A stretch of 57,642 nt of DNA. Source: SIG459 sp045631645. GTDB lineage: Bacteria > Bacillota > Clostridia > Oscillospirales > Oscillospiraceae. Positions 25,496 to 34,031 of the stretch are shown one piece after another. Numbering within the stretch: position 1 is the stretch's first letter; each line of letters begins with the position of its first letter. The stretch is from NCBI GenBank assembly GCA_045631645.1, contig JAZQVC010000008.1:1-57642 (forward strand), read 5' to 3'. Both the position numbers and the translations under genes were made by a program. The notes under the pieces are model-generated. The model searched no databases. It was not told where the DNA came from and saw only the letters and a program-made list of their open reading frames with translations.

Positions 25496-25954
25496 TCAGT
25501 TTTCTTTGTTTGTTACTTCTCCGCGCATAAAGCCGCCGAGAACTCCGTTGATAAATGCAACAACATCCTCATCCTCGTAGCCCTTAGCAAGCTCAACCGC
25601 CTCATTGATGGCAGCAGCATCGGGAACATCGGGCATATAGAGAATCTCGGCCATAGCGCAGCGCATAATGGCAGCTGCGGTTTTGCTGATACGGCCGACC
25701 TTCCAGCCCTTTGCATATTTTTCGATATATGCATCCAGCTCAATTCTGTGGTCAAAAATAAGCTGCACAAGAGCGCGGATATAGTTCATCTGGGCTTCAT
25801 CAGGGAGTTCGGAATAAAGAGAATTTTCTTTACCAAGACTCTCATAATGCTCTTCTTCAAAGAACTCGTCCATCAGCTCGTCGGCAAACTGTTCGCTCAT
25901 AACGAGAGAAAAACCAAGCTGAACAGCTATTTCTCTTGCTGTTGTTCTGGTCAT
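25496..25954 (-). CDS. nusB: Transcription antitermination factor NusB
   Basis: 152 residues, all helical, with the family tail AAINEAVELAKGYEDEDVVAFINGVL split here as AAINEAVELAKGY and FINGVLGG. NusB works with NusE (S10) on boxA RNA in rRNA transcription. The N terminus TTAREIAVQLGFSLVM is standard. It follows the Asp23 gene by 18 bases. Confidence 0.95.
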   Translation of the reverse strand: MTRTTAREIAVQLGFSLVMSEQFADELMDEFFEEEHYESLGKENSLYSELPDEAQMNYIRALVQLIFDHRIELDAYIEKYAKGWKVGRISKTAAAIMRCAMAEILYMPDVPDAAAINEAVELAKGYEDEDVVAFINGVLGGFMRGEVTNKEN

Positions 25955-25972
25955 AGCATTATTCCTCCGTGC

Positions 25973-26332
25973 TTATTTATCAAAAGAAATGCCTGCAACG
26001 CGAATGTTAACAACAGGTGCGATTCCGGTCATATTCTCAACAGAATTTGCAACCGTATTCTGAACCTTCTCGGCAATGGTGGAAATGGTTGCACCGAAGC
26101 GAACCATAATGGTTGCATCAACGATGATCTTTTCATCCTCGAAGCCAACCTTTATACCCTTTGTGACAGATTTTCTGCCGATGAACTCGTATATTTCACT
26201 TCCAACGGAATTGGAAAGACCGGCAACACCTTCAATTTCAGAAATGGCAGCGCCGGCAATAATAGCAATAACTTCCTCGGAAACATTGATGCTTCCCTTT
26301 TCAGCGGAAATGCTGATGTAATTATCAGGCAT
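25973..26332 (-). CDS. Asp23/Gls24-family envelope stress protein (YqhY-like)
   Basis: 119 residues with the Asp23 pattern: ISEEV-like start (NVSEEVIAIIAGAAISEIEG), GVKVGFEDEKIIVDATI-like middle, and the VQNTVANSVENMTG helix. In Firmicutes this gene usually sits before nusB, and the Bacillus homologue YqhY influences lipid (acetyl-CoA carboxylase) metabolism. The exact role here is unknown. Confidence 0.92.
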   Translation of the reverse strand: MPDNYISISAEKGSINVSEEVIAIIAGAAISEIEGVAGLSNSVGSEIYEFIGRKSVTKGIKVGFEDEKIIVDATIMVRFGATISTIAEKVQNTVANSVENMTGIAPVVNIRVAGISFDK

Positions 26333-26417
26333 TGAAATTACCTCCGTAATTTATTAACTACGATATATTATCACAAGATATAAAAAAAATAAATAGTAAT
26401 TTCAATTTTTATTACGC

Positions 26418-26460
26418 AAAATAGGCTCCTTGAGTTTACATAACTCAAGGAGCCTATTTT
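26418..26460 (-). terminator. Terminator of the spoIIIAC-AH operon
   Basis: A perfect 19-base stem (26418-26436 with 26442-26460) around TACAT, AAAA on one side and TTTT on the other. It lies ten bases after the spoIIIAH stop on the minus strand. Confidence 0.9.
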
Positions 26461-26469
26461 AGTTTATAA

Positions 26470-27048
26470 TTAATCGTCCATATTGTTCTTAACTTCAATT
26501 ATAGTCAGCTGACTTGCGCTATATTCTGTTTCGCTTGTTATAGTATCCGTTATTCTTGCGACAGTTGCCTCACTCAGCCCTTCTTCCGGTGCAGGAACCG
26601 CAACTGTTACGCGGTCTCCGCTTATGTATGCGACGCACTCATCGAAATCTTTTGCAAGAAGGAGATTTTCAATCTGCGCTTCCTGCATGCTCCATGTTGC
26701 CATTGCTGCGATGGATTCCATTGCCGAATCAATGGTCTCCTTGCTGGCATTTTCGGATGCCGCTGCAGTTTCAAGCAGACTGAGTGCCTCGTCCCTTGAT
26801 TGTTGGCGAGTAAGCCTTGCAGAAGCAAAATATCCGCTCACAGCTTCACTGGTCTGTTCTTCCTCTGCCAAGGCCTGTTCATACAGTTCATCGGCCATTT
26901 CCATTGCTTCATCCTCTGCCTCCACCATTGCCTCATCTGCCTTTCCCCAACGGTTATTATAGCTCCAGTTGAGATAAACAGACGCGCATACGAAAAGCAG
27001 CACCGCGCACATAACTATGTTCCTTTTGAGATTTTTCTTCACTTTCAA
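26470..27048 (-). CDS. spoIIIAH: Stage III sporulation protein AH
   Basis: 192 residues: one N-terminal membrane helix (about 9-27), a long Glu/Ala-rich helical stretch (about 35-90) and the C-terminal ring-forming domain. SpoIIIAH in the mother-cell membrane docks with forespore SpoIIQ to build the feeding channel. No spoIIQ is in the window. The TTG start at 27048 is preceded by GGGAGG at five bases. Confidence 0.92.
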   Translation of the reverse strand: MKVKKNLKRNIVMCAVLLFVCASVYLNWSYNNRWGKADEAMVEAEDEAMEMADELYEQALAEEEQTSEAVSGYFASARLTRQQSRDEALSLLETAAASENASKETIDSAMESIAAMATWSMQEAQIENLLLAKDFDECVAYISGDRVTVAVPAPEEGLSEATVARITDTITSETEYSASQLTIIEVKNNMDD

Positions 27049-27064
27049 AAACGCCTCCCGAATA

Positions 27065-27436
27065 TCATTTCAATTTAATTATGCGTATCTTATCGCTGCC
27101 AAGTCCTGTATAGACTGAAACAGCGTTTGTCACATAAAGCCGCACCGAGCTGTTATCAGCGCCTTCGCACAAAACCACCGCCCCCTCGGAACTAAGCAAT
27201 ACTTCAGCCCTCCCAACGCCTTCCATTTTGCTCAAAAAATCCGAAAGTCTGGCACTTTCAGTATCAAGAGGTATACCCGAAGATTCAAGGTCGCTTCCCT
27301 GAGCTAGAACGCCGTTTCCGCTCTTTTCCTTTCCGGAAGGCAGAAGCATCAGCACGATGGCAAGAGCCAACACCACAAGCACATATTTATTTTTTGCAAG
27401 ACGCTTTGACAGAGCGCCAAGTTCAATTACTTTCAT
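27065..27436 (-). CDS. spoIIIAG: Stage III sporulation protein AG
   Basis: 123 residues, shorter than the Bacillus protein. One membrane helix (about 17-33) is followed by the ring-building domain (LSDFLSKMEGVGRAEVLLSS). SpoIIIAG forms the large ring of the mother-cell/forespore channel. It overlaps spoIIIAF by 14 bases. Confidence 0.92.
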   Translation of the reverse strand: MKVIELGALSKRLAKNKYVLVVLALAIVLMLLPSGKEKSGNGVLAQGSDLESSGIPLDTESARLSDFLSKMEGVGRAEVLLSSEGAVVLCEGADNSSVRLYVTNAVSVYTGLGSDKIRIIKLK

Positions 27437-27908
27437 TTGTTCCCCATTCCTGGCTTTCCTTACTTAGCCCAAGCTCGCACTCAATATATTCCGAGAGGGA
27501 TGAATTATATTCAGCATTAATTATGCACCGCTCGGGATACCAAAATCCTCCCTCATTCCATCGGAGACGAAGTTCAAGCTCCTTCACATCAACACCAAGA
27601 GCAAGTGCTTTGTCCAATATATATGCTTTGCACTGTTCCTCTATGATTGAGCGCGAATAATTTTCTGCGCTTTCTTTTGCAGAAGAACTTATTTTTTCTG
27701 CCTGAGCGCGATACTTTGCTATGTTCAGCGAATAGGAAGGCAGATTAGCATTTATAAACGGAGCCAAAAGCGCCATAGCCATCACAAGAGAGCATAATAG
27801 TTTCAGCACCTTTTTTGTGCTTCCGGAAGGACAAAGCTCCGTTATGACAGCACAGAATATTGCCGCTCCGGCAAGCCCCAAAATCCAACTGCGAAGAACA
27901 TCCAGCAT
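27423..27908 (-). CDS. spoIIIAF: Stage III sporulation protein AF
   Basis: 161 residues with two N-terminal helices (about 8-25 and 36-53) and a soluble C-terminal domain, as in the family. ATG 27908 overlaps the spoIIIAE stop by one base (TGATG) and is preferred to GTG 27911. Confidence 0.9.
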   Translation of the reverse strand: MLDVLRSWILGLAGAAIFCAVITELCPSGSTKKVLKLLCSLVMAMALLAPFINANLPSYSLNIAKYRAQAEKISSSAKESAENYSRSIIEEQCKAYILDKALALGVDVKELELRLRWNEGGFWYPERCIINAEYNSSLSEYIECELGLSKESQEWGTNESN

Positions 27909-28978
27909 CACACCACCGTCCTTATAAGAGCAAAAATGGAAATAAACATAAATATCGCCGTTGTACCCACAAGCCCCAAAAGCATGCCATAGGCCTGTCC
28001 TATCCCGTCAACAAACGCTCCCAATCTCTCTCCTGCTATAACGCTCACCACTGAAGCCACTGCCTTGAAAATAAGGTAGCGAAGGCCAATTACAAGGAAT
28101 GGCGACGCACATACGGCTATGACACCTCCCATTCCGAAAATTCCTATACTGTTTCTTATAACACCCGCTCCGGCAGCCAGACTCTCCGACGCCCCGGCCA
28201 CCATTTTTCCCACAACGGGAACAAAAGAACCAAGCAAAGCTTTCGCCGTTTTAACCGCAGCAGCATCAGCTCCCGATGCCGCTATCCCCGTAACACTCAG
28301 ATAAAAGGTGAAAACGGATACTATGCAGATAAGAGACTTTTTGCTTGTCCACTTCATCAGTTTGACAACACCTTTCAATCTTCCGTCTCCCGTGGCAGCG
28401 GAAGCCAGCAGCGCCGCGCTGAAAGCTCCCAGCATAGGCAAAACCAGCTTTTCCGCCGCAGAAAGCATCAAATCCAGAAACAGCGCAGTTGCCGCATATT
28501 TGGCGGCAGCAGAGCTCACCGCCCCGGCCGCCGCTGCAGCCGAAGAAAGCATTGGCATCAAAACAAGGGAAAATTCATGCATATCCTCTACGGCCTGTCT
28601 GCCCATGGAAGCAACTGAATTGACATCTCCAAATGCGCCGATCGCAATAAACAGGCAAGCAGCAAGGTTTACATAATCAAACTCTTTTTTTGATTGAAAT
28701 CCTTCTGCAAGAGTGCATATTATCACCGCAGAAATGATTGAACATGCCGGAGCAAGCGCTGCTTTAAGCTCACTGCGGATGTTTTCCTTTATGTAATTTC
28801 CAATTCTTTCAAAAAGTCCGTCCGGATTTAATGACTCTACACCTGCTCCACCAATAATTTCATTTGCAGATGGCGGAAGAGCATCTTCAAGCTTTGAGCC
28901 ATCAAAGGCTGCCAGAGTTGTGAAAGGTGAAAATATAAAAGCCAGGATAACAAGCAGCGGAAATACAAATTTTCTCAA
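27908..28978 (-). CDS. spoIIIAE: Stage III sporulation protein AE
   Basis: 356 residues: an N-terminal signal or anchor (FVFPLLVILAFIF) and about eight membrane helices, with the conserved SMGRQAVEDMHEFSLVLMP region. It is the main polytopic membrane part of the SpoIIIA complex. The start is TTG 28978, with GGAGG at seven bases and a TTGA overlap with the spoIIIAD stop; the longer frame to 29041 would run deep into spoIIIAD. Confidence 0.92.
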   Translation of the reverse strand: MRKFVFPLLVILAFIFSPFTTLAAFDGSKLEDALPPSANEIIGGAGVESLNPDGLFERIGNYIKENIRSELKAALAPACSIISAVIICTLAEGFQSKKEFDYVNLAACLFIAIGAFGDVNSVASMGRQAVEDMHEFSLVLMPMLSSAAAAAGAVSSAAAKYAATALFLDLMLSAAEKLVLPMLGAFSAALLASAATGDGRLKGVVKLMKWTSKKSLICIVSVFTFYLSVTGIAASGADAAAVKTAKALLGSFVPVVGKMVAGASESLAAGAGVIRNSIGIFGMGGVIAVCASPFLVIGLRYLIFKAVASVVSVIAGERLGAFVDGIGQAYGMLLGLVGTTAIFMFISIFALIRTVV

Positions 28979-29376
28979 ACAAAATCCTCCAGCATGTCTA
29001 TAAGAGAATTCAAAAGAGGCAGCGCACAATAAACGGCGCACACTGCTCCCCCAAGCTCAATGCTGCCTGCCATTGCACCCTGACCACTATCTTTGCATAT
29101 ATCTCCCGCCATTTTTGCCCATATTCCGATTCCAAGACACTTGAGAAGAGGATAAAACATCGCAGAGGACATTCCTCCCAGTTTTCCTGCGCTTTTAATG
29201 AGGCTTATGATAGGATCCAACACTTCATATGCAAGGGCAAATCCGCCCACACATACCAGTACAGCCAGCATTAACCCCATCTCAGGACTATTCTTTTTCA
29301 ACACAAGACACACGCAGCTTGCAAGCAGCGCAGCCGCGCTTATTTTCAGCAATATTTCCATATTTTCAAAGAGCAA
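28975..29376 (-). CDS. spoIIIAD: Stage III sporulation protein AD
   Basis: 133 residues with four hydrophobic helices. EMGLMLAVLVCVGGF and CKDSGQGAMAGSIELGGAVC are typical of the family. It overlaps spoIIIAC by 11 bases and is translationally coupled to spoIIIAE. Confidence 0.93.
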   Translation of the reverse strand: MLFENMEILLKISAAALLASCVCLVLKKNSPEMGLMLAVLVCVGGFALAYEVLDPIISLIKSAGKLGGMSSAMFYPLLKCLGIGIWAKMAGDICKDSGQGAMAGSIELGGAVCAVYCALPLLNSLIDMLEDFV

Positions 29377-29560
29377 ACAAATCTTTTATCAAGGAAAAAA
29401 GATCGCTTATTTCCCTTACAACAATTACAAGAACACAGACAAGCCCTGCCAACGTTACCATTAGCGCCTGCTCGTCCCTACCCGAACGGGAGAGCAAAAT
29501 ATTCAGCACTGCCACAAGTATTCCAACGGCTGCAATCTTAAAAATAAGCTCAACTTCCAT
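29366..29560 (-). CDS. spoIIIAC: Stage III sporulation protein AC
   Basis: 64 residues, two membrane helices, the usual length. ATG 29560 has AGAGG at nine bases and is preferred to the TTG at 29578. It is the first gene of the AC-AH part of the spoIIIA operon; AA and AB lie 4 kb away at 33531-34894. Confidence 0.92.
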   Translation of the reverse strand: MEVELIFKIAAVGILVAVLNILLSRSGRDEQALMVTLAGLVCVLVIVVREISDLFSLIKDLFAL

Positions 29561-29704
29561 ACTTTTGTACCTCTTCAAAAAGTTTATCTGCCCTATTCCT
29601 ATTCCTCACAGCTTAGATTTATGACCTATATGAAATTAAAAACAACATTTAAAAATAATAATTAATCGACATTTAGTAAATAAAACTGGATTTTTTCGCG
29701 TTTT

Positions 29705-29714
29705 GTGTTATAAT
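29705..29714 (+). promoter_or_regulatory. Extended -10 promoter element
   Basis: TGTTATAAT is a TGn extended -10 about 70 bases before the phosphodiester glycosidase gene; the -35 position (CTGGAT region) is weak, as is usual with extended -10 promoters. Confidence 0.5.
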
Positions 29715-29784
29715 GTATGCTGCTATAAAATCTGGGTCAGTATGCCCAGTCAGATAAATTTAATGCGAGGAATGCAAATTTACT

Positions 29785-31035
29785 ATGGATAATAAGTTCA
29801 CAGATTATATCGATGACGCTGAGCTTGATCTTTCCGGCATTTTCAGCCCCGAAGAGCTTGCCGAAATTGAGCGCGATGCAGCCGCTCAGTATTCAATGCC
29901 CGAGCTTCCCGAAGAAAGCAAGGAGCCCACAGTGACAGCTGTTGCCCTGGAAACAAAGGTGGAGGAGCCTAAGTTTACTCAGCCTGTATCCCCCGTTTCC
30001 GAAAGCAAAAAAGCTCCTGCAAAAAAGAAAATCGGAATTTTCGGAATTATAGCAAGAGCGCTCAGTTTTGTTCTTGCCACCATTGTTATAATTCTCGGCG
30101 GCGCTCTTGGCATTATCTATATGCTCAGCTACGGCCCCAGCGAAAGCGCAAGAGACCTTTTTGTTCTCTCCTTGCGTGAGACAAGCGCTGCAGGCTTTGT
30201 TGCCGAAATATTCCTCAGCGAGGAAGAGATACTCCTCATCGAGGAAGCTAATAAGCCCGACGAGGTTTTGGAAAAAGTTGATACCAGTCTCATTTCCATT
30301 GCCAGCAAGGGCGAAGGAAGCGAGGAGGGAGATCATCAGGGCGATATTGTTCCCCTTGAGATCGTTGATGTAAGCGGCAGCACCTTCAACGGAAAAATGA
30401 TGATTGTCTCCGATCCCGAGCGCGTTATTGTCGGCATTTCCAACAACCTCGGCAATCAGGGTCAGCTGCTTAACGACATGATAGATTCCTACGGCGGCGT
30501 AGGTGGCACAAATGCCGGCGGCTTTGACGACCCCAACGGTACCGGTAACGGCGGAATTCCTCTTGGCATTGTTATCCATGAGGGTAAGCTTCTTTATGGC
30601 GGCGGTACTCGCGCAGCAACCATGGTTATCGACCATGACGGCATTATGCATGTTGGCAACATGACCGGCAACGAAGCAATGGCACTCGGTGCCGAGTGGG
30701 CAGTTTCCTTTGGTCCCGTTCTCGTTGTCAACGGCGAAAAGTGCGACGGTCTTAGCAGCGGTCTTAACCCCCGTACCGCTATCGGTCAGCGCAGCGACGG
30801 CGCTATTCTCCTTCTTGTTATAAACGGCCGACAGGTTGGCTCCATGGGCGCTACATATGAAGACGTTGCCGATGTTATGCTTTCCTTCGGCGCAGTTAAC
30901 GCACTTAATCTTGACGGCGGAAGCTCATCCACCATGCTTTATGAAGGCGAATATCTGAACATCAGTTCATCTCTTGTAGGAGAGCGCCCCCTTCCCACCG
31001 GAATTATCGTTCTCAGCGAGGAGGATGTTGACTAA
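29785..31035 (+). CDS. Membrane-anchored phosphodiester glycosidase (NAGPA/DUF2233 domain)
   Basis: 416 residues. An acidic cytoplasmic tail (1-75), a basic KKK stretch, one membrane helix (about 83-115), a linker, then an extracellular NAGPA-like domain (about 200-416). Its hallmark blocks are GGFDDPNGTG, RTAIGQRSDG and the C-terminal NLDGGSSSTMLYEG. The human namesake removes GlcNAc from phosphodiesters; bacterial members act on or bind exopolysaccharide or wall polymers. It starts a three-gene set with the next two genes (TAATG overlap). Confidence 0.87.
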   Translation: MDNKFTDYIDDAELDLSGIFSPEELAEIERDAAAQYSMPELPEESKEPTVTAVALETKVEEPKFTQPVSPVSESKKAPAKKKIGIFGIIARALSFVLATIVIILGGALGIIYMLSYGPSESARDLFVLSLRETSAAGFVAEIFLSEEEILLIEEANKPDEVLEKVDTSLISIASKGEGSEEGDHQGDIVPLEIVDVSGSTFNGKMMIVSDPERVIVGISNNLGNQGQLLNDMIDSYGGVGGTNAGGFDDPNGTGNGGIPLGIVIHEGKLLYGGGTRAATMVIDHDGIMHVGNMTGNEAMALGAEWAVSFGPVLVVNGEKCDGLSSGLNPRTAIGQRSDGAILLLVINGRQVGSMGATYEDVADVMLSFGAVNALNLDGGSSSTMLYEGEYLNISSSLVGERPLPTGIIVLSEEDVD

Positions 31036-32342
31036 TGAAAAAAAAGAATATTTTTCTCCGCTCTCTTATAATCTACTGTCTTGTTCTCATCGTTATCATC
31101 GGTGCAGGTCTTTTCGTTCTCAATCGCTTTCTGACTTCTTATGAAGCTTCCCGTCCCGACAATGCTATGGAACAGTTCATGGCAGAAAAAGATCACAGTT
31201 TCTGGATAGACGGTCTGAAAACACTGGTAAACGAGGAATTCAACGAGTTTACAAAAACTGACGCCGCTCTCTCCGACTTCGGCATTGACGAAAACGGAGA
31301 AATCACCTGGCGCTCCATGCCCACTGAAGGCGAAGTTCAGCAGTTCAATGTGCGTCTCGGCTCCTCCCGTATTTGCACAGTCAACCTTGTTCCCAACGAA
31401 AATGTTGGTTTTGGCCTTAAAAACTGGCGCATCGCCGATTGGAAATTCTCAATGACCGGAGGAAACAACATACGCGTTTCTGTTCCTGTTGGTTCAAGTG
31501 TGCAAATAAACGGTGTTGAGGTTAACGAAAGCTACATAAGCGGCAACGCCGAAATGGAAATCACTCTTGAACACAGCTTTGACATTGCTCCCGAGGCAAC
31601 CATCTACGAAGTAAAGGACATGATGGGTCCTGCTGAGATTAAGGCTTTTGACAAATATGGCAACGAAATGGAAGCTATTACTGTTTCCGCAACTGAGCTT
31701 GCCTACCTGCCCGAGCCTTCCAACAGCTTCAGCTTCTACGCTCTTCCCGATTCCCACGTGTTCATTAACGGCGTTGAGATAGGAACCGAATATTGCGCCC
31801 CCATTGAATTGGGTCTCAGCGCAGTAGACGAGAATGCTATTATGCTTTATTCCTGCACCGGTCTTTACGGCGATAGCAGCATAAACGTTGTTTATGACGG
31901 TGAGGATGTTCCTCTCACCGAAAACGCCCTTGGCAAATGCTATATTCCCGGAGCACGCGAAACATTTGATGGTGAACTTGCCGAGTTCGTTGAAGGCTTT
32001 ATATACGCCTATATCAACTTCTCCGCTGACAAGGACGATGCTGCAGAGAATAACTTTGCTGCACTTGCAAAGTATCTCCTTAAGAGCAGCGAACTCTATG
32101 AACTCACTGCAAAAACCATTGAAAACATCACCTGGGCCACAACAAGCAATCTTGTGTATAACGATATTGCTTACTATGATCTTATTCCCCTGGGTAATGA
32201 CAAATATATCTGCTCCATTTCCTACGATATCAGCTACACCCTCGGCGCAGAAGATCTCCATGTTGAATCCGGCAATCTGATTTTGATTGAAAAGATAGAC
32301 GGAAAATACTGCGTTTCCGATATGGGCGCAGCATTACAGTAA
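31035..32342 (+). CDS. Membrane-anchored extracytoplasmic protein with two INGVE repeats
   Basis: 435 residues of unknown function. One N-terminal helix (about 8-30) anchors a large outer part. Two similar units, SVQINGVEVNES (about 155) and HVFINGVEIGTE (about 237), look like PEGA- or TcaA-type beta domains. The last ~100 residues resemble an NTF2-like fold, as in TcaA-type wall stress proteins. Its ATG overlaps the stop of the glycosidase gene. A structural or binding role at the cell wall with its two neighbours is inferred. Confidence 0.75.
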   Translation: MKKKNIFLRSLIIYCLVLIVIIGAGLFVLNRFLTSYEASRPDNAMEQFMAEKDHSFWIDGLKTLVNEEFNEFTKTDAALSDFGIDENGEITWRSMPTEGEVQQFNVRLGSSRICTVNLVPNENVGFGLKNWRIADWKFSMTGGNNIRVSVPVGSSVQINGVEVNESYISGNAEMEITLEHSFDIAPEATIYEVKDMMGPAEIKAFDKYGNEMEAITVSATELAYLPEPSNSFSFYALPDSHVFINGVEIGTEYCAPIELGLSAVDENAIMLYSCTGLYGDSSINVVYDGEDVPLTENALGKCYIPGARETFDGELAEFVEGFIYAYINFSADKDDAAENNFAALAKYLLKSSELYELTAKTIENITWATTSNLVYNDIAYYDLIPLGNDKYICSISYDISYTLGAEDLHVESGNLILIEKIDGKYCVSDMGAALQ

Positions 32343-32356
32343 AAAAAGGATAAATT

Positions 32357-33484
32357 ATGAATAACTTCGATATTAATAAATTCGCGGTAATTCTTCCCTC
32401 GCTTAACCCCACCGACAAGCTTTGTCAGGTTGTACGCGGTCTCATCGACGGTGGATTTTCTACGATTATACTTGTTGATGACGGTAGCGACGATGAGTTC
32501 AAAGCTCCTTTCAGACAGCTCGATGAGTTTGAGCAGGTAACCGTTCTTACACACGAGGTCAACCGTGGAAAAGGCGCAGGTCTTAAAACCGCCTTTTCCT
32601 ATCTGATCAACAGTCGTCCCGACATTGAGGGCGCAGTTACTGTTGACGGAGACGGACAGCACCTTCTCAAGGACATTCTCGCCTGCTCCGAAGCATCCGC
32701 AAACAATATTGGATCTCTTATTCTTGGATGCAGAAACTTCGATATGCCCCATGTGCCTTCAAGAAGCAAAAAGGGCAACAAGATCACCGCTTCCATATTC
32801 AAGATTCTTTGCGGAATTGATATAAGCGACACTCAGACGGGTCTGCGAGCTATCGGAAAAGAGCATTTCTCCAAGCTTCTCGAAATACGCGGCGAGCGTT
32901 ATGAATACGAAAGCAATATGCTTCTCGCTCTTCACAGCGCCGGCGTTCCCTTCATCGAGGTGGAGATTGAAACCGTTTACGAGGACAACAACGCCTGTTC
33001 TCACTTCCGCCCCGTGCGCGATTCAGTCCGAATTTACAAGCTCATTTTTGCTCATATTTTCAGACGCCTTTTCCGTTTTTTTAAGTATGTCCTCTCATCC
33101 TGCGCATCCGCAGCAGTAGACCTTCTGGCATTCTGGCTGCTGCACATGCTTCTTGCGGCCTTGGGAGGAGACTCATTTGCCGAAGGTGTAGGCGCAGTAT
33201 GGCTTTGCACCTTTATTGCCAGGGCAATCTCCAGTTTTGTCAACTTTAATATCAATAAGCGCTTTGTATTTTCCACCGACGGAAAATACGGCGCCACCAT
33301 TGCAAGATACTATATTCTCTGCGTATTGCAGCTTTGTGTATCCGCTTCTCTTGTATGGCTTCTCGGACAGCTCTTTACATCAAGCGCTTCCTGGCTTCTC
33401 ACACTGCTCAAAGCCGCCGTTGACACCATTCTCTTCTTTATTTCCTATCGCATCCAAAGAGTATGGGTATTCAAAACTAAATAA
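32357..33484 (+). CDS. Family 2 glycosyltransferase fused to a GtrA-like membrane domain
   Basis: 375 residues. The GT2 domain (about 1-225) has the DDGSDD nucleotide-sugar loop and DGDGQH as the DXD site, like dolichyl-phosphate-mannose synthase. The C-terminal part (about 235-372) has four helices of the GtrA type, ending ISYRIQRVWVF. Such proteins load a sugar onto a lipid carrier and may flip it. It is the last gene of the set and ends at a shared terminator. Confidence 0.9.
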   Translation: MNNFDINKFAVILPSLNPTDKLCQVVRGLIDGGFSTIILVDDGSDDEFKAPFRQLDEFEQVTVLTHEVNRGKGAGLKTAFSYLINSRPDIEGAVTVDGDGQHLLKDILACSEASANNIGSLILGCRNFDMPHVPSRSKKGNKITASIFKILCGIDISDTQTGLRAIGKEHFSKLLEIRGERYEYESNMLLALHSAGVPFIEVEIETVYEDNNACSHFRPVRDSVRIYKLIFAHIFRRLFRFFKYVLSSCASAAVDLLAFWLLHMLLAALGGDSFAEGVGAVWLCTFIARAISSFVNFNINKRFVFSTDGKYGATIARYYILCVLQLCVSASLVWLLGQLFTSSASWLLTLLKAAVDTILFFISYRIQRVWVFKTK

Positions 33485-33494
33485 TTTACGCATA

Positions 33495-33530
33495 AAAACC
33501 ACGGCAGACCCCCAGGTCTGCCGTGGTTTT
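33495..33530. terminator. Perfect bidirectional terminator between gtrA-GT2 and spoIIIAB
   Basis: Arms 33495-33510 and 33515-33530 (16 bases, AAAACCACGGCAGACC) pair perfectly around CCCA, with T-runs on both strands. It serves the convergent glycosyltransferase and spoIIIAA-AB transcripts. Confidence 0.92.
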
Positions 33531-34031
33531 TTATATAATTAAAAGCATGATGATTCCGGCAAAGCAAAAGCCCAGCAAAGGATATGTTTTTCCCTTTTCC
33601 TCTATTCGCTTTATATGCCTTTGCCTGACCGAGCGAAGAATATTTCTCGTTTTTTCAATTTCAGCACTTTGCCTTTTGCCGTTCATCGCACCAAGAACTT
33701 CACCAAGGGAGAGCAGAACGGTTTCCGTATTTCCATCAAGATCAAGCGTTTTTATCCCCTTATCCCATGCCTGACCTGCGCTGACTTCAGCGCAGGATTT
33801 GCTCATTACAGAAAAAGCATCGCGGCAGACCTTTGGGCTTTTTATGCTCAAGGTTTCGAATATATCCGGTAATGGTCTTTCACAAAGTGCAATTTCGTTT
33901 TCCACCAAAGCGAGGCAATCATCCATAGCTTCAATAATCGCTAATTGCCTTTTTATTTCCTTCAATTTTTCGAATCCAAATATTCCACCACATAATACCA
34001 GCAGAACTCCTCCAACAATCTTTAATATCAT
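33531..34031 (-). CDS. spoIIIAB: Stage III sporulation protein AB
   Basis: 166 residues: N-terminal helix, GIFGFEKLKEIKRQL, a helical middle and a C-terminal hydrophobic tail (LGFCFAGIIMLLII). The fold resembles type II secretion GspF domains. It overlaps spoIIIAA by four bases. Here the gene ends its operon; in most spore formers spoIIIAC follows directly. Confidence 0.92.
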   Translation of the reverse strand: MILKIVGGVLLVLCGGIFGFEKLKEIKRQLAIIEAMDDCLALVENEIALCERPLPDIFETLSIKSPKVCRDAFSVMSKSCAEVSAGQAWDKGIKTLDLDGNTETVLLSLGEVLGAMNGKRQSAEIEKTRNILRSVRQRHIKRIEEKGKTYPLLGFCFAGIIMLLII

